Below are positions 16,187 through 26,276 of a stretch of 37,903 nt of DNA, one piece after another (the first letter of the stretch is position 1; each line of letters begins with the position of its first letter). Origin of the DNA: Chlorobium sp. (GTDB lineage Bacteria > Bacteroidota > Chlorobiia > Chlorobiales > Chlorobiaceae); the NCBI GenBank assembly GCA_005862285.1, contig SZXW01000011.1:1-37903 (forward strand), in the 5' to 3' direction. The translations under genes were made by a program, and so were the position numbers. The notes beneath the pieces are model-generated. The model searched no databases. It was not told where the DNA came from and worked only from the letters and a program-made list of their open reading frames with translations.

Positions 16187-17029
16187 ATGACAAACGTATT
16201 GACTGCATATCAGGGAGAACCTGGAGCTTACAGCGAAATCGCCGCGCTCAGAGTCGGCGAACCGAAACCGTTCGGCTCGTTCGAAGAGGTTTTTGCCGCA
16301 GTGGAAAGCAGGCAGGTCGATTATGCGGTTATTCCGATCGAAAACTCGCTTGGCGGAAGCATCCACCAGAATTACGACCTGCTGCTTCAGCACCCGGTCG
16401 TTATCGTTGCCGAAACCTTCGTGAAAGTCGAGCACTGCCTTCTCGGCGTCCACGGCGCCACGGCTGAAAAAGCCGAAAAGGTGCTCTCGCACCCGCAAGC
16501 TCTTTCACAATGCAGGAATTTCTTTGCAACCCACAGGTGGCTCAAGGCGGAAGCTGCCTATGATACGGCCGGAAGCGCAAAAATGATCGCTGCCGAAGGG
16601 AATTCCCGTCAGCTCGCTATCGCATCGAAACGCGCCGCAGAGCTTTACGGTCTCGAAATCCTGCAGGAAAACCTGGCGGATGAGGAATGGAACATCACCC
16701 GTTTTTTCTGTATCACTCATGATCTCCAGCCTGTTGCACCACCCCTGAAAACATCCCCGGATACCCCCCGGCACAAGACATCGATGGCATTCACGCTGCC
16801 AAACGTACCAGGGTCGCTTTTCAAGGCGCTCGCAACACTTGCCATGCGCGATATCGACCTGACGAAGATCGAATCGAGACCGTTCAGGAAAAAAGCTTTC
16901 GAATACCTTTTCTACGTCGATTTCATCGGTCACCAGAACGACCGCAATATACAGAACGCGCTCGGTCACCTGCGGGAATTCGCAACCATGGTCAAGGTTC
17001 TCGGCAGCTACGGAGTCATTGCGGAATGA
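16187..17029 (+). CDS. pheA: Prephenate dehydratase
   Basis: This enzyme converts prephenate to phenylpyruvate in phenylalanine synthesis. The 280-residue protein is the stand-alone form, without chorismate mutase. It begins LTAYQGEPGAYSE; the catalytic Thr-Arg-Phe motif is in WNITRFFCI (about residues 165-173). A C-terminal ACT domain (about 205-275) has LPNVPGSLFKAL and the ESRP motif in KIESRPFRKKAFEYLFYVD, which binds phenylalanine for feedback inhibition in the family. The stop overlaps the polA start as ATGA, so the two are translationally coupled. Confidence 0.95.
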   Translation: MTNVLTAYQGEPGAYSEIAALRVGEPKPFGSFEEVFAAVESRQVDYAVIPIENSLGGSIHQNYDLLLQHPVVIVAETFVKVEHCLLGVHGATAEKAEKVLSHPQALSQCRNFFATHRWLKAEAAYDTAGSAKMIAAEGNSRQLAIASKRAAELYGLEILQENLADEEWNITRFFCITHDLQPVAPPLKTSPDTPRHKTSMAFTLPNVPGSLFKALATLAMRDIDLTKIESRPFRKKAFEYLFYVDFIGHQNDRNIQNALGHLREFATMVKVLGSYGVIAE

Positions 17030-19863
17030 ATGAAAACCAGCTTGGATTCTTCTCTTCCGCCGACAGCGAAGTAAAGATTGAAAACGCGACCATTCCGCCG
17101 CAGGTAAAACCGGAACTTTTCCTGCTTGACGGCATGGCGCTTGTTTACCGTGCATTTTTCGCACTGCAGCGCGCGGGAATGAGAAGCCGCGACGGGATGC
17201 CTACAGGAGCGGTTTACGGCTTTGCCAGCGCCCTGCTTAAAATCCTCGAAACCTACAGGCCGCACTATCTGGCCTGTGCGTTCGACAGCCGTGAAAAAAC
17301 CTTCCGGCACGACCTCTATGCGGCCTACAAGGCAAACCGGCCCGCACCGCCGGAGGATCTCATCTGCCAGCTCGACGCGGTCTTCGAACTGCTCGATGCG
17401 TTCGACATACCGCTGATCAAGTACCCCGGATTCGAGGCTGACGACCTCATAGGCACCGCTTCGCATAAATTCGAACACGACTGCACCATCTATATCGTCA
17501 CCCCGGACAAAGACCTCTCCCAGCTGGTGCATGACGGGATAAAAATACTCAGACCGGGCAAAAGCCAGAATGAACTCGAGCTGCTCGGCAAAAAGGAGAT
17601 CGAAGAGGTGTTCGGAGTCAAACCGGAGCTCTTCACCGATCTCCTCACACTCTGCGGCGATACTTCGGACAACATACCCGGCGCAAGGGGGATCGGCCCG
17701 AAAACGGCTTCCTCACTGCTTGTCAAATACGGTTCAATCGAGAACATATACCTCCATCTCGATGAAATCTCTCCGAAGAGCAGACAGAGCCTCGTCGATT
17801 TCCAGCCGAACCTGGAACTTGTCAGAAAGCTTGTTACCATCCGCACCGATATCGAAATAGACCTGCCGCTTCAGAAGCTCGCCTGCGGTGACCCTGACCG
17901 CAGCAAGCTCATTCCGCTCCTCGAGAGGCTCGAGCTCAGAAGCATCGCATCCAGAGTAAAGGTCCTCTATCCCGGTCCCGTTGAGGAGGGTTCATACAAA
18001 GGGCCAACCACTCCTGACAATGCTGAAGAACCTCAAGCACAGTCCGATCCTCCCCTGAAGGATCATATCCCTGTCGATTACACCCTGGTCCGCACTGCGG
18101 AGGAACTCGAAAAACTCATTGCTTCGCTCGATGGTCTGGATCGGATCGCGGTGGATACCGAAACCACCAGCCTCGATACCTTCCAGGCCGAACTTGCCGG
18201 TATTTCGATTTCCACCGAAGCAGGCAAGTCAAGTTTCATATACTTCGGCCATGGCGCCCTCGATCCCCTCAAAGCCCTCGAAAAGCTGAGGCTGTTACTG
18301 GAAAACCCGGCGGTGTCAAAAAGCGGGCAGAACCTGAAATACGATATTCTTGTCCTGAAAAAGTACGGCATCGATCTCTCTCCCGTCGGGTTCGACACCA
18401 TGTTGGCAAGCTACGTGTTCGATCCCGAGGAAAGGCACAATCTCGACGATCTTGCAGCACGGTACCTCGGTTACAAGACCATAACCTTTGACGAGCTGGT
18501 CGGGACCGGTAAACAGAAACTGCACATTTTTGAGGTCGATCCTCTGAAACTGCGCGACTACGCATGCCAGGATGCCGATATCGCCCTCAGGCTCGAAGAG
18601 GTCTTTCGTGAAAAATTCGAGAGTGAAAAAGAATTGCTCTGGCTCTGCGAAAACCTCGAATTCCCGCTCGTTTCCGTCCTTGCCGAAATGGAATTCGAAG
18701 GTGTTTCAATCGATACCGGGCACCTTGCAAAGACTTCGGTGACGGTCGGAAAACAGCTCGACCTCCTGAAAGAAAAAATCTACGCCTCGGCCGGAACGGT
18801 TTTCAATATCGATTCGCCGAAGCAGCTTGCCAATATCCTGTTCAACGTCTTGGGACTGCCCGCGAAAAAAGCCACGAAAACAGGTTTTTCCACGAATGTC
18901 GAGGTTCTCGAGGAACTTGCGCCGCTGCATCCGGTGGCAAGCGACCTTCTCGAATACAGAAGCCTCCAGAAGCTGAAAACCACCTACATCGACGCGTTGC
19001 CTCTTATGATCAATCCGGTTACAGGAAAGGTGCACACCTCTTTCAACCAGCAGATCACTGCAACCGGCCGGCTCTCTTCATCGAATCCGAACCTGCAGAA
19101 CATTCCCATCAGGACCGCGCTCGGCAAGGAAATCAGGAGAGCATTCATTCCTTCGGCCCCTGAAAAGTCTCTCCTGTCGGCAGATTATTCACAGATCGAA
19201 CTGAGAATAGCCGCCGAGATTTCCGGAGACCCCAAACTGATCGAAGCGTTCCGCAACCATGAGGATATCCATTCAGCAACGGCAAAAGTGATTTTCGCCA
19301 CCGATGATGTCACGGCAGATATGCGTCGCAAGGCAAAAGAAGTGAATTTCGGCGTCCTTTACGGCATCATGCCGTTCGGGCTCTCGAAAAGGCTCAATAT
19401 TCCCCGTTCAGAAGCGTCGACAATCATCGAAACTTACAAATCGAAATATCCGGGCCTGTTCGAGGCGCTTCAGGATATTATTGAAAGCGGCAGAAAAAAC
19501 GGCTATGTAACGACGCTTCTCGGGAGGCGCCGGTATATCCCTGACCTGAACAGCCGCAACTCGAATGTACAGAAAGCGGCTGAAAGAGTAGCGATGAATA
19601 CACCGATACAGGGTACCGCTGCAGATATCATCAAGTGCGCCATGAATCTCTGCAGTGAAAGAATGAAAAAAAACAGAATGAAATCCGTCATGCTCTTGCA
19701 GGTTCATGACGAGCTCCTGTTTGAAACCGACGATCATGAAAAAAAATCGCTCGAAAGGCTGGTAAAACAGGCAATGCTTGATGCTGCAATAACTTGCGGG
19801 TTAAAAACAGTACCTGTTGAAGTCGATACGGGAATCGGAAAAAACTGGCTGGAAGCCCACTGA
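17026..19863 (+). CDS. polA: DNA polymerase I
   Basis: PolA fills gaps, removes RNA primers and serves in repair. The 945-residue protein has all three domains. The 5'-3' exonuclease covers about residues 25-310, with FEADDLIGT and DTSDNIPGARGIGPKTA. The 3'-5' exonuclease covers about 345-540 and keeps VDTETTSLD, NLKYDILVLKKYG and YACQDAD, so proofreading should be active. The polymerase domain has motif A SADYSQIELR (about 719), the O-helix RRKAKEVNFGVLYG and motif C VHDELLFE (about 892). It begins inside the pheA stop. The M23 peptidase gene follows after 96 bases. Confidence 0.97.
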   Translation: MNENQLGFFSSADSEVKIENATIPPQVKPELFLLDGMALVYRAFFALQRAGMRSRDGMPTGAVYGFASALLKILETYRPHYLACAFDSREKTFRHDLYAAYKANRPAPPEDLICQLDAVFELLDAFDIPLIKYPGFEADDLIGTASHKFEHDCTIYIVTPDKDLSQLVHDGIKILRPGKSQNELELLGKKEIEEVFGVKPELFTDLLTLCGDTSDNIPGARGIGPKTASSLLVKYGSIENIYLHLDEISPKSRQSLVDFQPNLELVRKLVTIRTDIEIDLPLQKLACGDPDRSKLIPLLERLELRSIASRVKVLYPGPVEEGSYKGPTTPDNAEEPQAQSDPPLKDHIPVDYTLVRTAEELEKLIASLDGLDRIAVDTETTSLDTFQAELAGISISTEAGKSSFIYFGHGALDPLKALEKLRLLLENPAVSKSGQNLKYDILVLKKYGIDLSPVGFDTMLASYVFDPEERHNLDDLAARYLGYKTITFDELVGTGKQKLHIFEVDPLKLRDYACQDADIALRLEEVFREKFESEKELLWLCENLEFPLVSVLAEMEFEGVSIDTGHLAKTSVTVGKQLDLLKEKIYASAGTVFNIDSPKQLANILFNVLGLPAKKATKTGFSTNVEVLEELAPLHPVASDLLEYRSLQKLKTTYIDALPLMINPVTGKVHTSFNQQITATGRLSSSNPNLQNIPIRTALGKEIRRAFIPSAPEKSLLSADYSQIELRIAAEISGDPKLIEAFRNHEDIHSATAKVIFATDDVTADMRRKAKEVNFGVLYGIMPFGLSKRLNIPRSEASTIIETYKSKYPGLFEALQDIIESGRKNGYVTTLLGRRRYIPDLNSRNSNVQKAAERVAMNTPIQGTAADIIKCAMNLCSERMKKNRMKSVMLLQVHDELLFETDDHEKKSLERLVKQAMLDAAITCGLKTVPVEVDTGIGKNWLEAH

Positions 19864-19959
19864 ACATTATCTTATAACAAAAAGTTTTTTATATTTTTCC
19901 TATTGTTGGCTGGTTGCGAACTGTCACGATCTCACGATAATAATTCCACATAAAGCCTT

Positions 19960-20721
19960 ATGTCTTCTAAAAAAAGATTGTCACATCTGCCAGGACGCAC
20001 CTTGCAAGGATTGATCTGGAATTTTGCATGCGGGGTTTCCGGTTTACTGATTCTTCTTCTTCCACTTTCAGGTATGACATCCTCAGCTCTTGCAGGGGAA
20101 AAAGAACCGGTAAAAGGCCATGAAGCATCATCATCAAGAACAACTGAAGGGCTTCTGACAACTACTGAAGAAATGATCGAGCAGCTTATTCTTCAGATCG
20201 ATCGTCAGAACGAAAACAGCCAGGAAAAGAAAGAATTTGCTGAATATTCCAATCCGTCCCCCCTCAACGCAAGCATACCAAACATCAAACCGGTCCAGGG
20301 TTCCATCACAAGTGAATTCGGCATGAGAATGCACCCGGTGCACAATTCCGTCCTGTTCCATGCCGGGGTCGACATTTCCGTGTCTACCGGTACTGAAGTC
20401 CATGCAACCGGTGACGGTATCGTTGCATTTGCAGGATATGAGGGAGGATACGGCCAGAAAGTGACCATCAACCACGGTTACGGTTATAAAACGATTTATG
20501 CCCACCTTTCCAAAGCTCTTGTCCGGGAAGGTCAGAGAATCAAGCGGGGTGAAATCATAGCACTCTCCGGAAACACTGGAGTGTCTACCGGTCCGCACCT
20601 GCATTATGAAGTTCAGAAAAACGGAGTGACAGTCAATCCGACAGCCTATTTCGAAGAGGCTGCGGACAAGAAGTTCATGACTCATAAAAATATACCTGAT
20701 AACAGCGACAGCAACTCTTAA
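19960..20721 (+). CDS. M23-family (LytM) murein peptidase
   Basis: The 253-residue product has an N-terminal hydrophobic segment at about residues 22-46 ending in ALA, a signal peptide or anchor. A short linker (rich in Ser, Thr, Glu, Gln) follows, then a LytM domain from about residue 110. Zinc and catalytic residues look intact: HAGVD contains the first His and Asp, and GPHLHYEV carries the later His pair. Typical glycine-rich strands (YEGGYGQKVTINHGYGYKTIYAHLS) lie between. It probably cuts peptidoglycan cross-links in the periplasm or activates such enzymes. It lies 20 bases before the DUF2795 gene. Confidence 0.9.
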   Translation: MSSKKRLSHLPGRTLQGLIWNFACGVSGLLILLLPLSGMTSSALAGEKEPVKGHEASSSRTTEGLLTTTEEMIEQLILQIDRQNENSQEKKEFAEYSNPSPLNASIPNIKPVQGSITSEFGMRMHPVHNSVLFHAGVDISVSTGTEVHATGDGIVAFAGYEGGYGQKVTINHGYGYKTIYAHLSKALVREGQRIKRGEIIALSGNTGVSTGPHLHYEVQKNGVTVNPTAYFEEAADKKFMTHKNIPDNSDSNS

Positions 20722-20740
20722 ACGATACAAACAACGCAGT

Positions 20741-20968
20741 ATGTACTGGAATTTAGATCTCGCACGCTATATAGCGGATGCTCCCTGGCCGTTGACAAAA
20801 GATGAACTGATTAATTATGCAAACAGAACCGGAGCACCTCAACAGGTTATCGACAACCTCGCAGATCTTCCTGACAGTGACGAAATGTACGAAAGCATAG
20901 ATGAGATCTGGCCTGACTACCCTACCGATGAGGATTTCTGTTATGGAGATGAAGAACTGTTGACATAG
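20741..20968 (+). CDS. DUF2795-like small acidic protein
   Basis: This encodes a 75-residue acidic protein. The first half resembles DUF2795 proteins: an ARYIADAPWPLTKDELINYA helix pair followed by GAPQQVIDNLADLPD. The acidic C-terminus is DEIWPDYPTDEDFCYGDEE. No enzyme motif or signal is seen. Function is unknown. It is 20 bases downstream of the M23 gene and 21 bases before the likely ATG of the BamA-like gene, so it appears to be in the same transcript. Confidence 0.8.
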   Translation: MYWNLDLARYIADAPWPLTKDELINYANRTGAPQQVIDNLADLPDSDEMYESIDEIWPDYPTDEDFCYGDEELLT

Positions 20969-20989
20969 GACAATCATAAAACAACCCCG

Positions 20990-23220
20990 ATGTTTTTTTT
21001 TTCAAAAAATACAGGTTTTACCGGATAACAATATCCGTTCTTTGCGCTCTTTTCATTTCTCTCCTGTTCTGTCCTTTTCATTATTCTATAGCCGAACAGA
21101 ATCCTTCATCCGGCCTGCCTTATGTAAGTAAAATCCACTTCAGCGGAAATAAAGCGGTAACGACTGAAGAACTCCGTCAGATCATCAATACAACCGAGCC
21201 GACCTCCTTTATGGGACTGGGACTGTTCGGTTCTGCACGCAAGCCGTTCAATTCGGAAACGTTCCAGAAAGACCTCGCCGTCATAAAAAAGCTTTATGCC
21301 TACAAAGGGTACTTTTTCACTGAAATCGACACATCGATTGTCAGGCAGAACAATGGAAAAAAATTGAAACTGAATATTCTGATACGTGAAAAACAACCCT
21401 CCCGAGTCGATTCCCTGCGTTACGAAGGTATTGAAGAGATTTCACAAGAAATCAAAACCAGATATCTCGGTAAAAAACGGCTGAAGGTCAACGATATTTT
21501 CACGGTCGAACGCCTGATCGAGGAAAGGGACAGGACACTCACATTTTTCAAGGATTACGGATACACCTTTTTCAATGAAGACAGTATCCGCATCAAGGTC
21601 GATACGGCCGGAACACATGCAGGCATTCTTTTTAGGCTCCGTTTACCGAAACAGAACAAATATGGACCTGTCAATGTGGTTGTCCATAACCCTCTGAAAA
21701 AAGATAAATCGAACTTCATAAAAACCTTTTCAAGGGACAATATCGAGGGCAGAATAGAGGGGAAACAGAAAATTTCACCGGTACTGATCACTTCAGCCAT
21801 AAAGTTCCGCCCGGGAGAGCTGACCAATCAGAGTCATGAACAACGTACCGTTGAAAATCTGGGAGGCACCAATGTTTTTGCATCCATTTATATCAATCCC
21901 GATTCTGTAAAAGCAGGAGAAATATATACAACCGTACACCTCGAACCGGCACCGAAACACCAGATAGAACCGAAAATTCTGGTCGACAACCGTTACGGAG
22001 CATTGTTTTTCGGCGGTTCTCTCGCCTATGAAAACAAAAATCTGTTCGGAAGTGCAGAACAGTTGCACACTTCAGTCGAATACGGAACCCAGTCCGGTTA
22101 CAGCAACAGTCTGCTTGGCAACCTGAATGAAAGTCAGTACGAAAAAATCATTCCCTATGAATTCCGGATTAAAAACAGCCTTGTCTTGCCGATACTGAAA
22201 CACCCCGGCAATTTCTACATGGCAACTGCTGAATATGCAAACACAAAACAGCCAATTCTTCTCGCAAGCAAGAGTGCACTGCTTCGCGGCACATACAGCA
22301 CCCGGCTGACCAGTTCGTCCAGGCTCAATTTCGACTTTTTTGAAATTGAATGGATAAAACAGGATTCCCTCAGAGGGTTCAAGCAGTTGTTCAAAACTGA
22401 CCTTGCATCAAACATCGGAATAGATCCAACCAATACAACCAGGGTCAACGCCGCTGTCGACAGTCTTCTCGAAGCACATATCAACCAGACATTCCGGCTC
22501 CGTTACAATTATAACAACCGGATGAAAGTCGCACCTGAAAAAACGGTACTGAATCTTGACCTGCTTTTTGAAAACGCCGGTATCCTGCCATGGATCATCG
22601 ATAAATATATAGACAAAAAATCTTATGCCGGGTTCAGCCAGAGCAACCCTCAAATATTCGGTACAGCCTATTCCCAGTATGTAAAGCTTGAATCGGGAGT
22701 CAGCCTCACAAAAAATATCACTCCGAAAAGCCAGGTTGCCGGAAGGCTTATCACCGGATGGATGGCACCTTACGGTAAAGCGGAATCGACACCCGAAGAA
22801 CGCCGTTTTTACGCAGGAGGTTCAAACAGCATGAGGGGCTGGCTTTTCAATACACTGGGGCCCGGAAGCAGCACAAGCAGGGCGGCTGCGAATTTCGGAG
22901 CAGACATCAAACTCGAGATGAACCTCGAATACAGGGTGAAATTTTTCAAACTGTTCGATCAGCCTTCAGGTATTACCATTTTCAGCGATACCGGCAACGT
23001 CTGGGACAGAGAAGGTCCATATGCCCTTTCACTGTCTTCGCTGAAAAATGATTTCGCATGGGATATGGGCATCGGGCTGCGGCTGGGTTCACCGGTAGGA
23101 CCGTTCCGACTGGATTTCGCATGGAAACTGCATGATCCGACCAGTTCCCAGCCCTGGCAGATTTCAAACTGGAAACCTGGTGACTTCACCTTCAATTTTG
23201 GAATTGGCGAAGCTTTTTGA
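20990..23220 (+). CDS. BamA/TamA-like (Omp85, D15 surface antigen) outer-membrane protein, start out of frame at a T10 tract
   Basis: Omp85 proteins insert or export outer-membrane proteins. The first ordinary in-frame ATG is at 21211, but that would cut through a POTRA domain and lose the signal. The same frame is open from 20980 and encodes a good signal peptide (KKYRFYRITISVLCALFISL) followed by POTRA-like YVSKIHFSGNKAVTTEELRQ. It has no ATG, GTG or TTG there. The ATG at 20990 directly precedes ten T; with eleven or eight T it would join this frame and give about 743 residues. POTRA-like repeats cover about 55-330. The C-terminal barrel ends with NFGIGEAF, an aromatic last residue as in outer-membrane barrels. 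It may be TamA- or BamA-like; which cannot be settled. rpe follows after 59 bases. Confidence 0.85.
20993..21002 (+). repeat. T10 homopolymer directly after the start codon
   Basis: Ten consecutive T follow ATG at 20990-20992 and are followed by C and six A. As read, translation from this ATG stops after 12 codons at TAA 21026-21028. One added T or two removed would put the ATG in frame with the signal peptide and the rest of the BamA-like gene. Confidence 0.95.
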
Positions 23221-23279
23221 TTATTTAGTCACCTCGAACAAAGGCAGAGCATTTTTTTCACCTTCAATTACGTGTCATT

Positions 23280-23945
23280 ATGCCGGCATTTTCCACGCTT
23301 CTTGCTCCATCCATTCTTTCCGCAGACTTCACCCGCCTTGCAGCATCAGTCGAGATCGCTGAAAAAGCCGGTGCCGACTGGATGCACTGTGATATCATGG
23401 ACGGCGCTTTCGTACCCAACATCACCTTCGGGCCTTTCATCGTCCAGGCAATAGCATCATGTACAAAGATGGTCATCGACACACATCTCATGATCGCCGA
23501 TCCGGACCGTTACATAGAGGATTTCGTCAAGGCCGGCTCCCATCAGATCACGGTCCATCAGGAAGCCTGCACGCACCTGCACCGGACCGTACAGTTCATA
23601 AAAAGCCTCGGAGCAAAAGCAGGAGTTTCAATCAATCCGGCAACACCGGTTTCAACGCTCGAAGCGATCCTGCCGGACCTCGATCTTGTGCTGATCATGT
23701 CGGTAAACCCGGGATTCGGGGGGCAGAAATTCATTCCTTCGGCAATCGGAAAAATCCGTCAGCTTCACGACATGCGGCTGGTAATGAATCCTGATATGGT
23801 GATTGCTGTGGACGGAGGAATAACCGAAGATAATGCCGGTTCCGTGGTTTCGGCAGGTGCGGACGCACTTATTGCCGGCACTGCATTTTTCAAATCACAG
23901 GACCCTGCTGGCACTGCAGCAAAAATCAAAGCCCTGACCAGGTAA
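23280..23945 (+). CDS. rpe: Ribulose-phosphate 3-epimerase
   Basis: Rpe interconverts ribulose 5-phosphate and xylulose 5-phosphate in the pentose phosphate pathway. The 221-residue TIM barrel begins [14 protein letters not shown]. The metal and catalytic residues are in [17 protein letters not shown] (His and Asp), [19 protein letters not shown] and the second Asp in VDGGI. Length is normal. Its 3' end overlaps the convergent trpC by 20 bases with no space for a terminator between them. Confidence 0.96.
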   Translation: MPAFSTLLAPSILSADFTRLAASVEIAEKAGADWMHCDIMDGAFVPNITFGPFIVQAIASCTKMVIDTHLMIADPDRYIEDFVKAGSHQITVHQEACTHLHRTVQFIKSLGAKAGVSINPATPVSTLEAILPDLDLVLIMSVNPGFGGQKFIPSAIGKIRQLHDMRLVMNPDMVIAVDGGITEDNAGSVVSAGADALIAGTAFFKSQDPAGTAAKIKALTR

Positions 23946-24702
23946 TTTTTGAAAGTTCGGGATGTGTATGTAGCCCCTCACCAATCAGAACGGCATCGAA
24001 AGATGCATTTCTGATGCGGGCTATGTCATCCAGTGTCTTCATTCCGCTTTCTGAAACGGCGATAACCCCGGATGGAATGAATGGGCGGAGTGCAACAGAT
24101 GTTTCCAGCCTGACGGTAAAATCCCGCAAATCACGATTGTTCACGCCTATGATACCGGCACCGCATGCAACTGCCGTATCGAGCTCACGGCGGTCGTGGA
24201 CTTCGACAAGCGCATGCAGGCCGAGGCTGTGTGCTATCTGCAGGTAATCGGCAAGCTGAATCGCATCGAGCGCAGCCACGATAAGCAGGATGGCATCCGC
24301 ACCGATAATGCGCGAATGGAAAATCTGGGACTCGTCAACGACGAAATCCTTGCGAAGCACCGGCAGTGGAAATGCCTGCCTCACTTTCATGAGGTAGTCG
24401 TCAGAGCCCTGGAAAAACATGCGGTCGGTAAGTACCGAGAAAGCTGAAGCGCCAAGTTCGAAATAGCGGCCGGCGATGGCTACCGGATCGAAATCCTCGA
24501 CGATGACCCCGCGTGACGGGGAAGCTTTTTTCACTTCGGCGATGAGGCGAAGTGTCCCGTTGCCGCCGGTAATGGCTCCTTTGAAATCCCTCACGGGACC
24601 AAGTGATCCCAGAAGTTCTTCATAACGCTGCAGGGGTTTCCCTTTTTTCAGCTCAAGAACTTCCCTCTGTTTCTCCTCGAGTATCCGGGTGAGGTAGGTC
24701 AT
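23926..24702 (-). CDS. trpC: Indole-3-glycerol-phosphate synthase
   Basis: TrpC closes the indole ring in tryptophan synthesis, turning carboxyphenylamino-deoxyribulose phosphate into indole-3-glycerol phosphate. The 258-residue protein has [12 protein letters not shown] (catalytic Lys), [13 protein letters not shown] (second Lys), [12 protein letters not shown] and AVSESGM, all in the expected order of a TIM barrel. It is the stand-alone form, not fused with TrpF. Its ATG overlaps the carB stop as ATGA, so it is coupled to a pyrimidine/arginine pathway gene rather than to other trp genes. Confidence 0.96.
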   Translation of the reverse strand: MTYLTRILEEKQREVLELKKGKPLQRYEELLGSLGPVRDFKGAITGGNGTLRLIAEVKKASPSRGVIVEDFDPVAIAGRYFELGASAFSVLTDRMFFQGSDDYLMKVRQAFPLPVLRKDFVVDESQIFHSRIIGADAILLIVAALDAIQLADYLQIAHSLGLHALVEVHDRRELDTAVACGAGIIGVNNRDLRDFTVRLETSVALRPFIPSGVIAVSESGMKTLDDIARIRNASFDAVLIGEGLHTHPELSKITWSGL

Positions 24703-26186
24703 ACCGTTTTTTCAGTGCCGGCGAGCTCCCTCAGCTCGTTTTCTATTTCGACGATCTGCCTTATGTTGTCGAGGAACCAGGGATCAATGCCTGTCGAATT
24801 AAATACTTCATCAACCGTAGCGCCGGCCTGGAAAGCGTAGCGGAGGTAGAACATCCTGTCCGCTTTCGGGACTTTTATCTTTTCAAGGAGATCCTCCTTG
24901 GCGAACTTCTTCTGCTGCGGGGTCATATCGAGCACGTTGATGATATCCTTGCCGTCACAACCAAGACCAGCACGGCCTATTTCAAGCGCGCGCAGCGATT
25001 TCTGGAGCGCCTCGCGGAAGTTCCTGCCGAAAGCCATCACTTCTCCGACCGACTTCATCTGTACGCCGAGCCTCGCATCGACGTTCTTGAACTTCTCGAA
25101 ATCCCAGCGGGGCACCTTGACGACACAGTAGTCGATGGCCGGTTCGAAGCTTGCCGGTGTGCTCTTGGTAATGTCGTTGAGAATTTCGTCCAGCCTGTAC
25201 CCCACCGCAAGCTTTGCCGCGACCTTGGCGATCGGAAAGCCGGTGGCTTTCGACGCGAGCGCCGAGCTGCGGGATACGCGCGGGTTCATTTCTATGACAA
25301 CGATGCGTCCGTTTTCCGGATTGATGGCGAACTGGATATTGCTGCCGCCTGTCTCGACGCCAATCTCACGGATAATCCTGACAGAAGCGTCCCTCAGCTC
25401 CTGGTACTGGCGGTCGGTCAGGGTCTGAGCAGGGGCGACGGTTATGCTGTCGCCGGTATGTACTCCCATCGGATCGACATTCTCGATGGAACAGACGATG
25501 ATCACGTTGTCCGCAAGGTCGCGGATAACTTCGAGCTCGAACTCCTTCCATCCGATCAGGCACTCCTCGACAAGCACTTCGCTGATAGGACTTTCGGCAA
25601 GGCCCCTGCGCACCGCCTCGTAATAATCGGCCTTGGTTTCCGCGAAACCTCCGCCGGTTCCTCCGAGCGTGAACGAAGGACGGATAACGATCGGAAGCCC
25701 GATTTCCTCGAGGGCATCCCTTGCCTCTTTCTCGTTGCGCACGAAAAAGCCCTTGGCCATTTCGAGGCCTATCTTTTTCATGGCATCGCTGAAGAACTCG
25801 CGGTTCTCGGCTTTCCTGATAGCCCGGAGTTTCGCACCGATAAGTTCGACACCGTTGCGCTCGAGTACCCCCGATTCGGCGAGGCTCACGGCCGTGTTCA
25901 GCGCTGTCTGTCCGCCCATGGTTGGCAGAAGCGCGTCAGGTTTCTCCTTTTCTATGATTTTCTGGACATATTCCGGCGTGATCGGCTCGATATAAGTGGC
26001 ATCTGCCAGTTCTATATCAGTCATGATGGTTGCCGGATTGCTGTTCACCAGCACGACACGGTACCCGTCCTCCTTGAGGGCGCGGCACGCCTGCGTACCT
26101 GAATAATCGAATTCACAGGCCTGACCGATGACGATCGGACCCGCACCTATCACTAAAATCGACTTGATATCTTCCCGCTTTGGCAC
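24699..26186 (-). CDS. carB: Carbamoyl-phosphate synthase large subunit, N-terminal half (split CarB)
   Basis: CarB makes carbamoyl phosphate for arginine and pyrimidine synthesis. E. coli CarB is about 1070 residues with two ATP-grasp halves. This 495-residue protein matches only the first half and part of the oligomerisation domain. It starts with [20 protein letters not shown] and has [42 protein letters not shown] and [18 protein letters not shown]. It ends normally after [10 protein letters not shown], overlapping trpC by 4 bases, so it is a true split gene, not a broken one. The carbamate-phosphorylating half must be encoded elsewhere. Split CarB is known in Aquifex and Methanocaldococcus. 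The start codon is GTG. Confidence 0.93.
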   Translation of the reverse strand: MPKREDIKSILVIGAGPIVIGQACEFDYSGTQACRALKEDGYRVVLVNSNPATIMTDIELADATYIEPITPEYVQKIIEKEKPDALLPTMGGQTALNTAVSLAESGVLERNGVELIGAKLRAIRKAENREFFSDAMKKIGLEMAKGFFVRNEKEARDALEEIGLPIVIRPSFTLGGTGGGFAETKADYYEAVRRGLAESPISEVLVEECLIGWKEFELEVIRDLADNVIIVCSIENVDPMGVHTGDSITVAPAQTLTDRQYQELRDASVRIIREIGVETGGSNIQFAINPENGRIVVIEMNPRVSRSSALASKATGFPIAKVAAKLAVGYRLDEILNDITKSTPASFEPAIDYCVVKVPRWDFEKFKNVDARLGVQMKSVGEVMAFGRNFREALQKSLRALEIGRAGLGCDGKDIINVLDMTPQQKKFAKEDLLEKIKVPKADRMFYLRYAFQAGATVDEVFNSTGIDPWFLDNIRQIVEIENELRELAGTEKTV

Positions 26187-26276
26187 GTTGTTTTCCGCGT
26201 TTAATACGTTATAAACTTTATCGATGCGTAATGTACAAAATATTCATGGAGTTTCGCCCACCTGTTCATCCGCAAT

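Noticed and set aside
20990-21028. A 12-codon peptide gene from the ATG at 20990
   Set aside because: It arises from reading the ATG straight through T10 and ends at once; the open frame next to it encodes the signal peptide of the BamA-like protein, so a displaced start is the better explanation.
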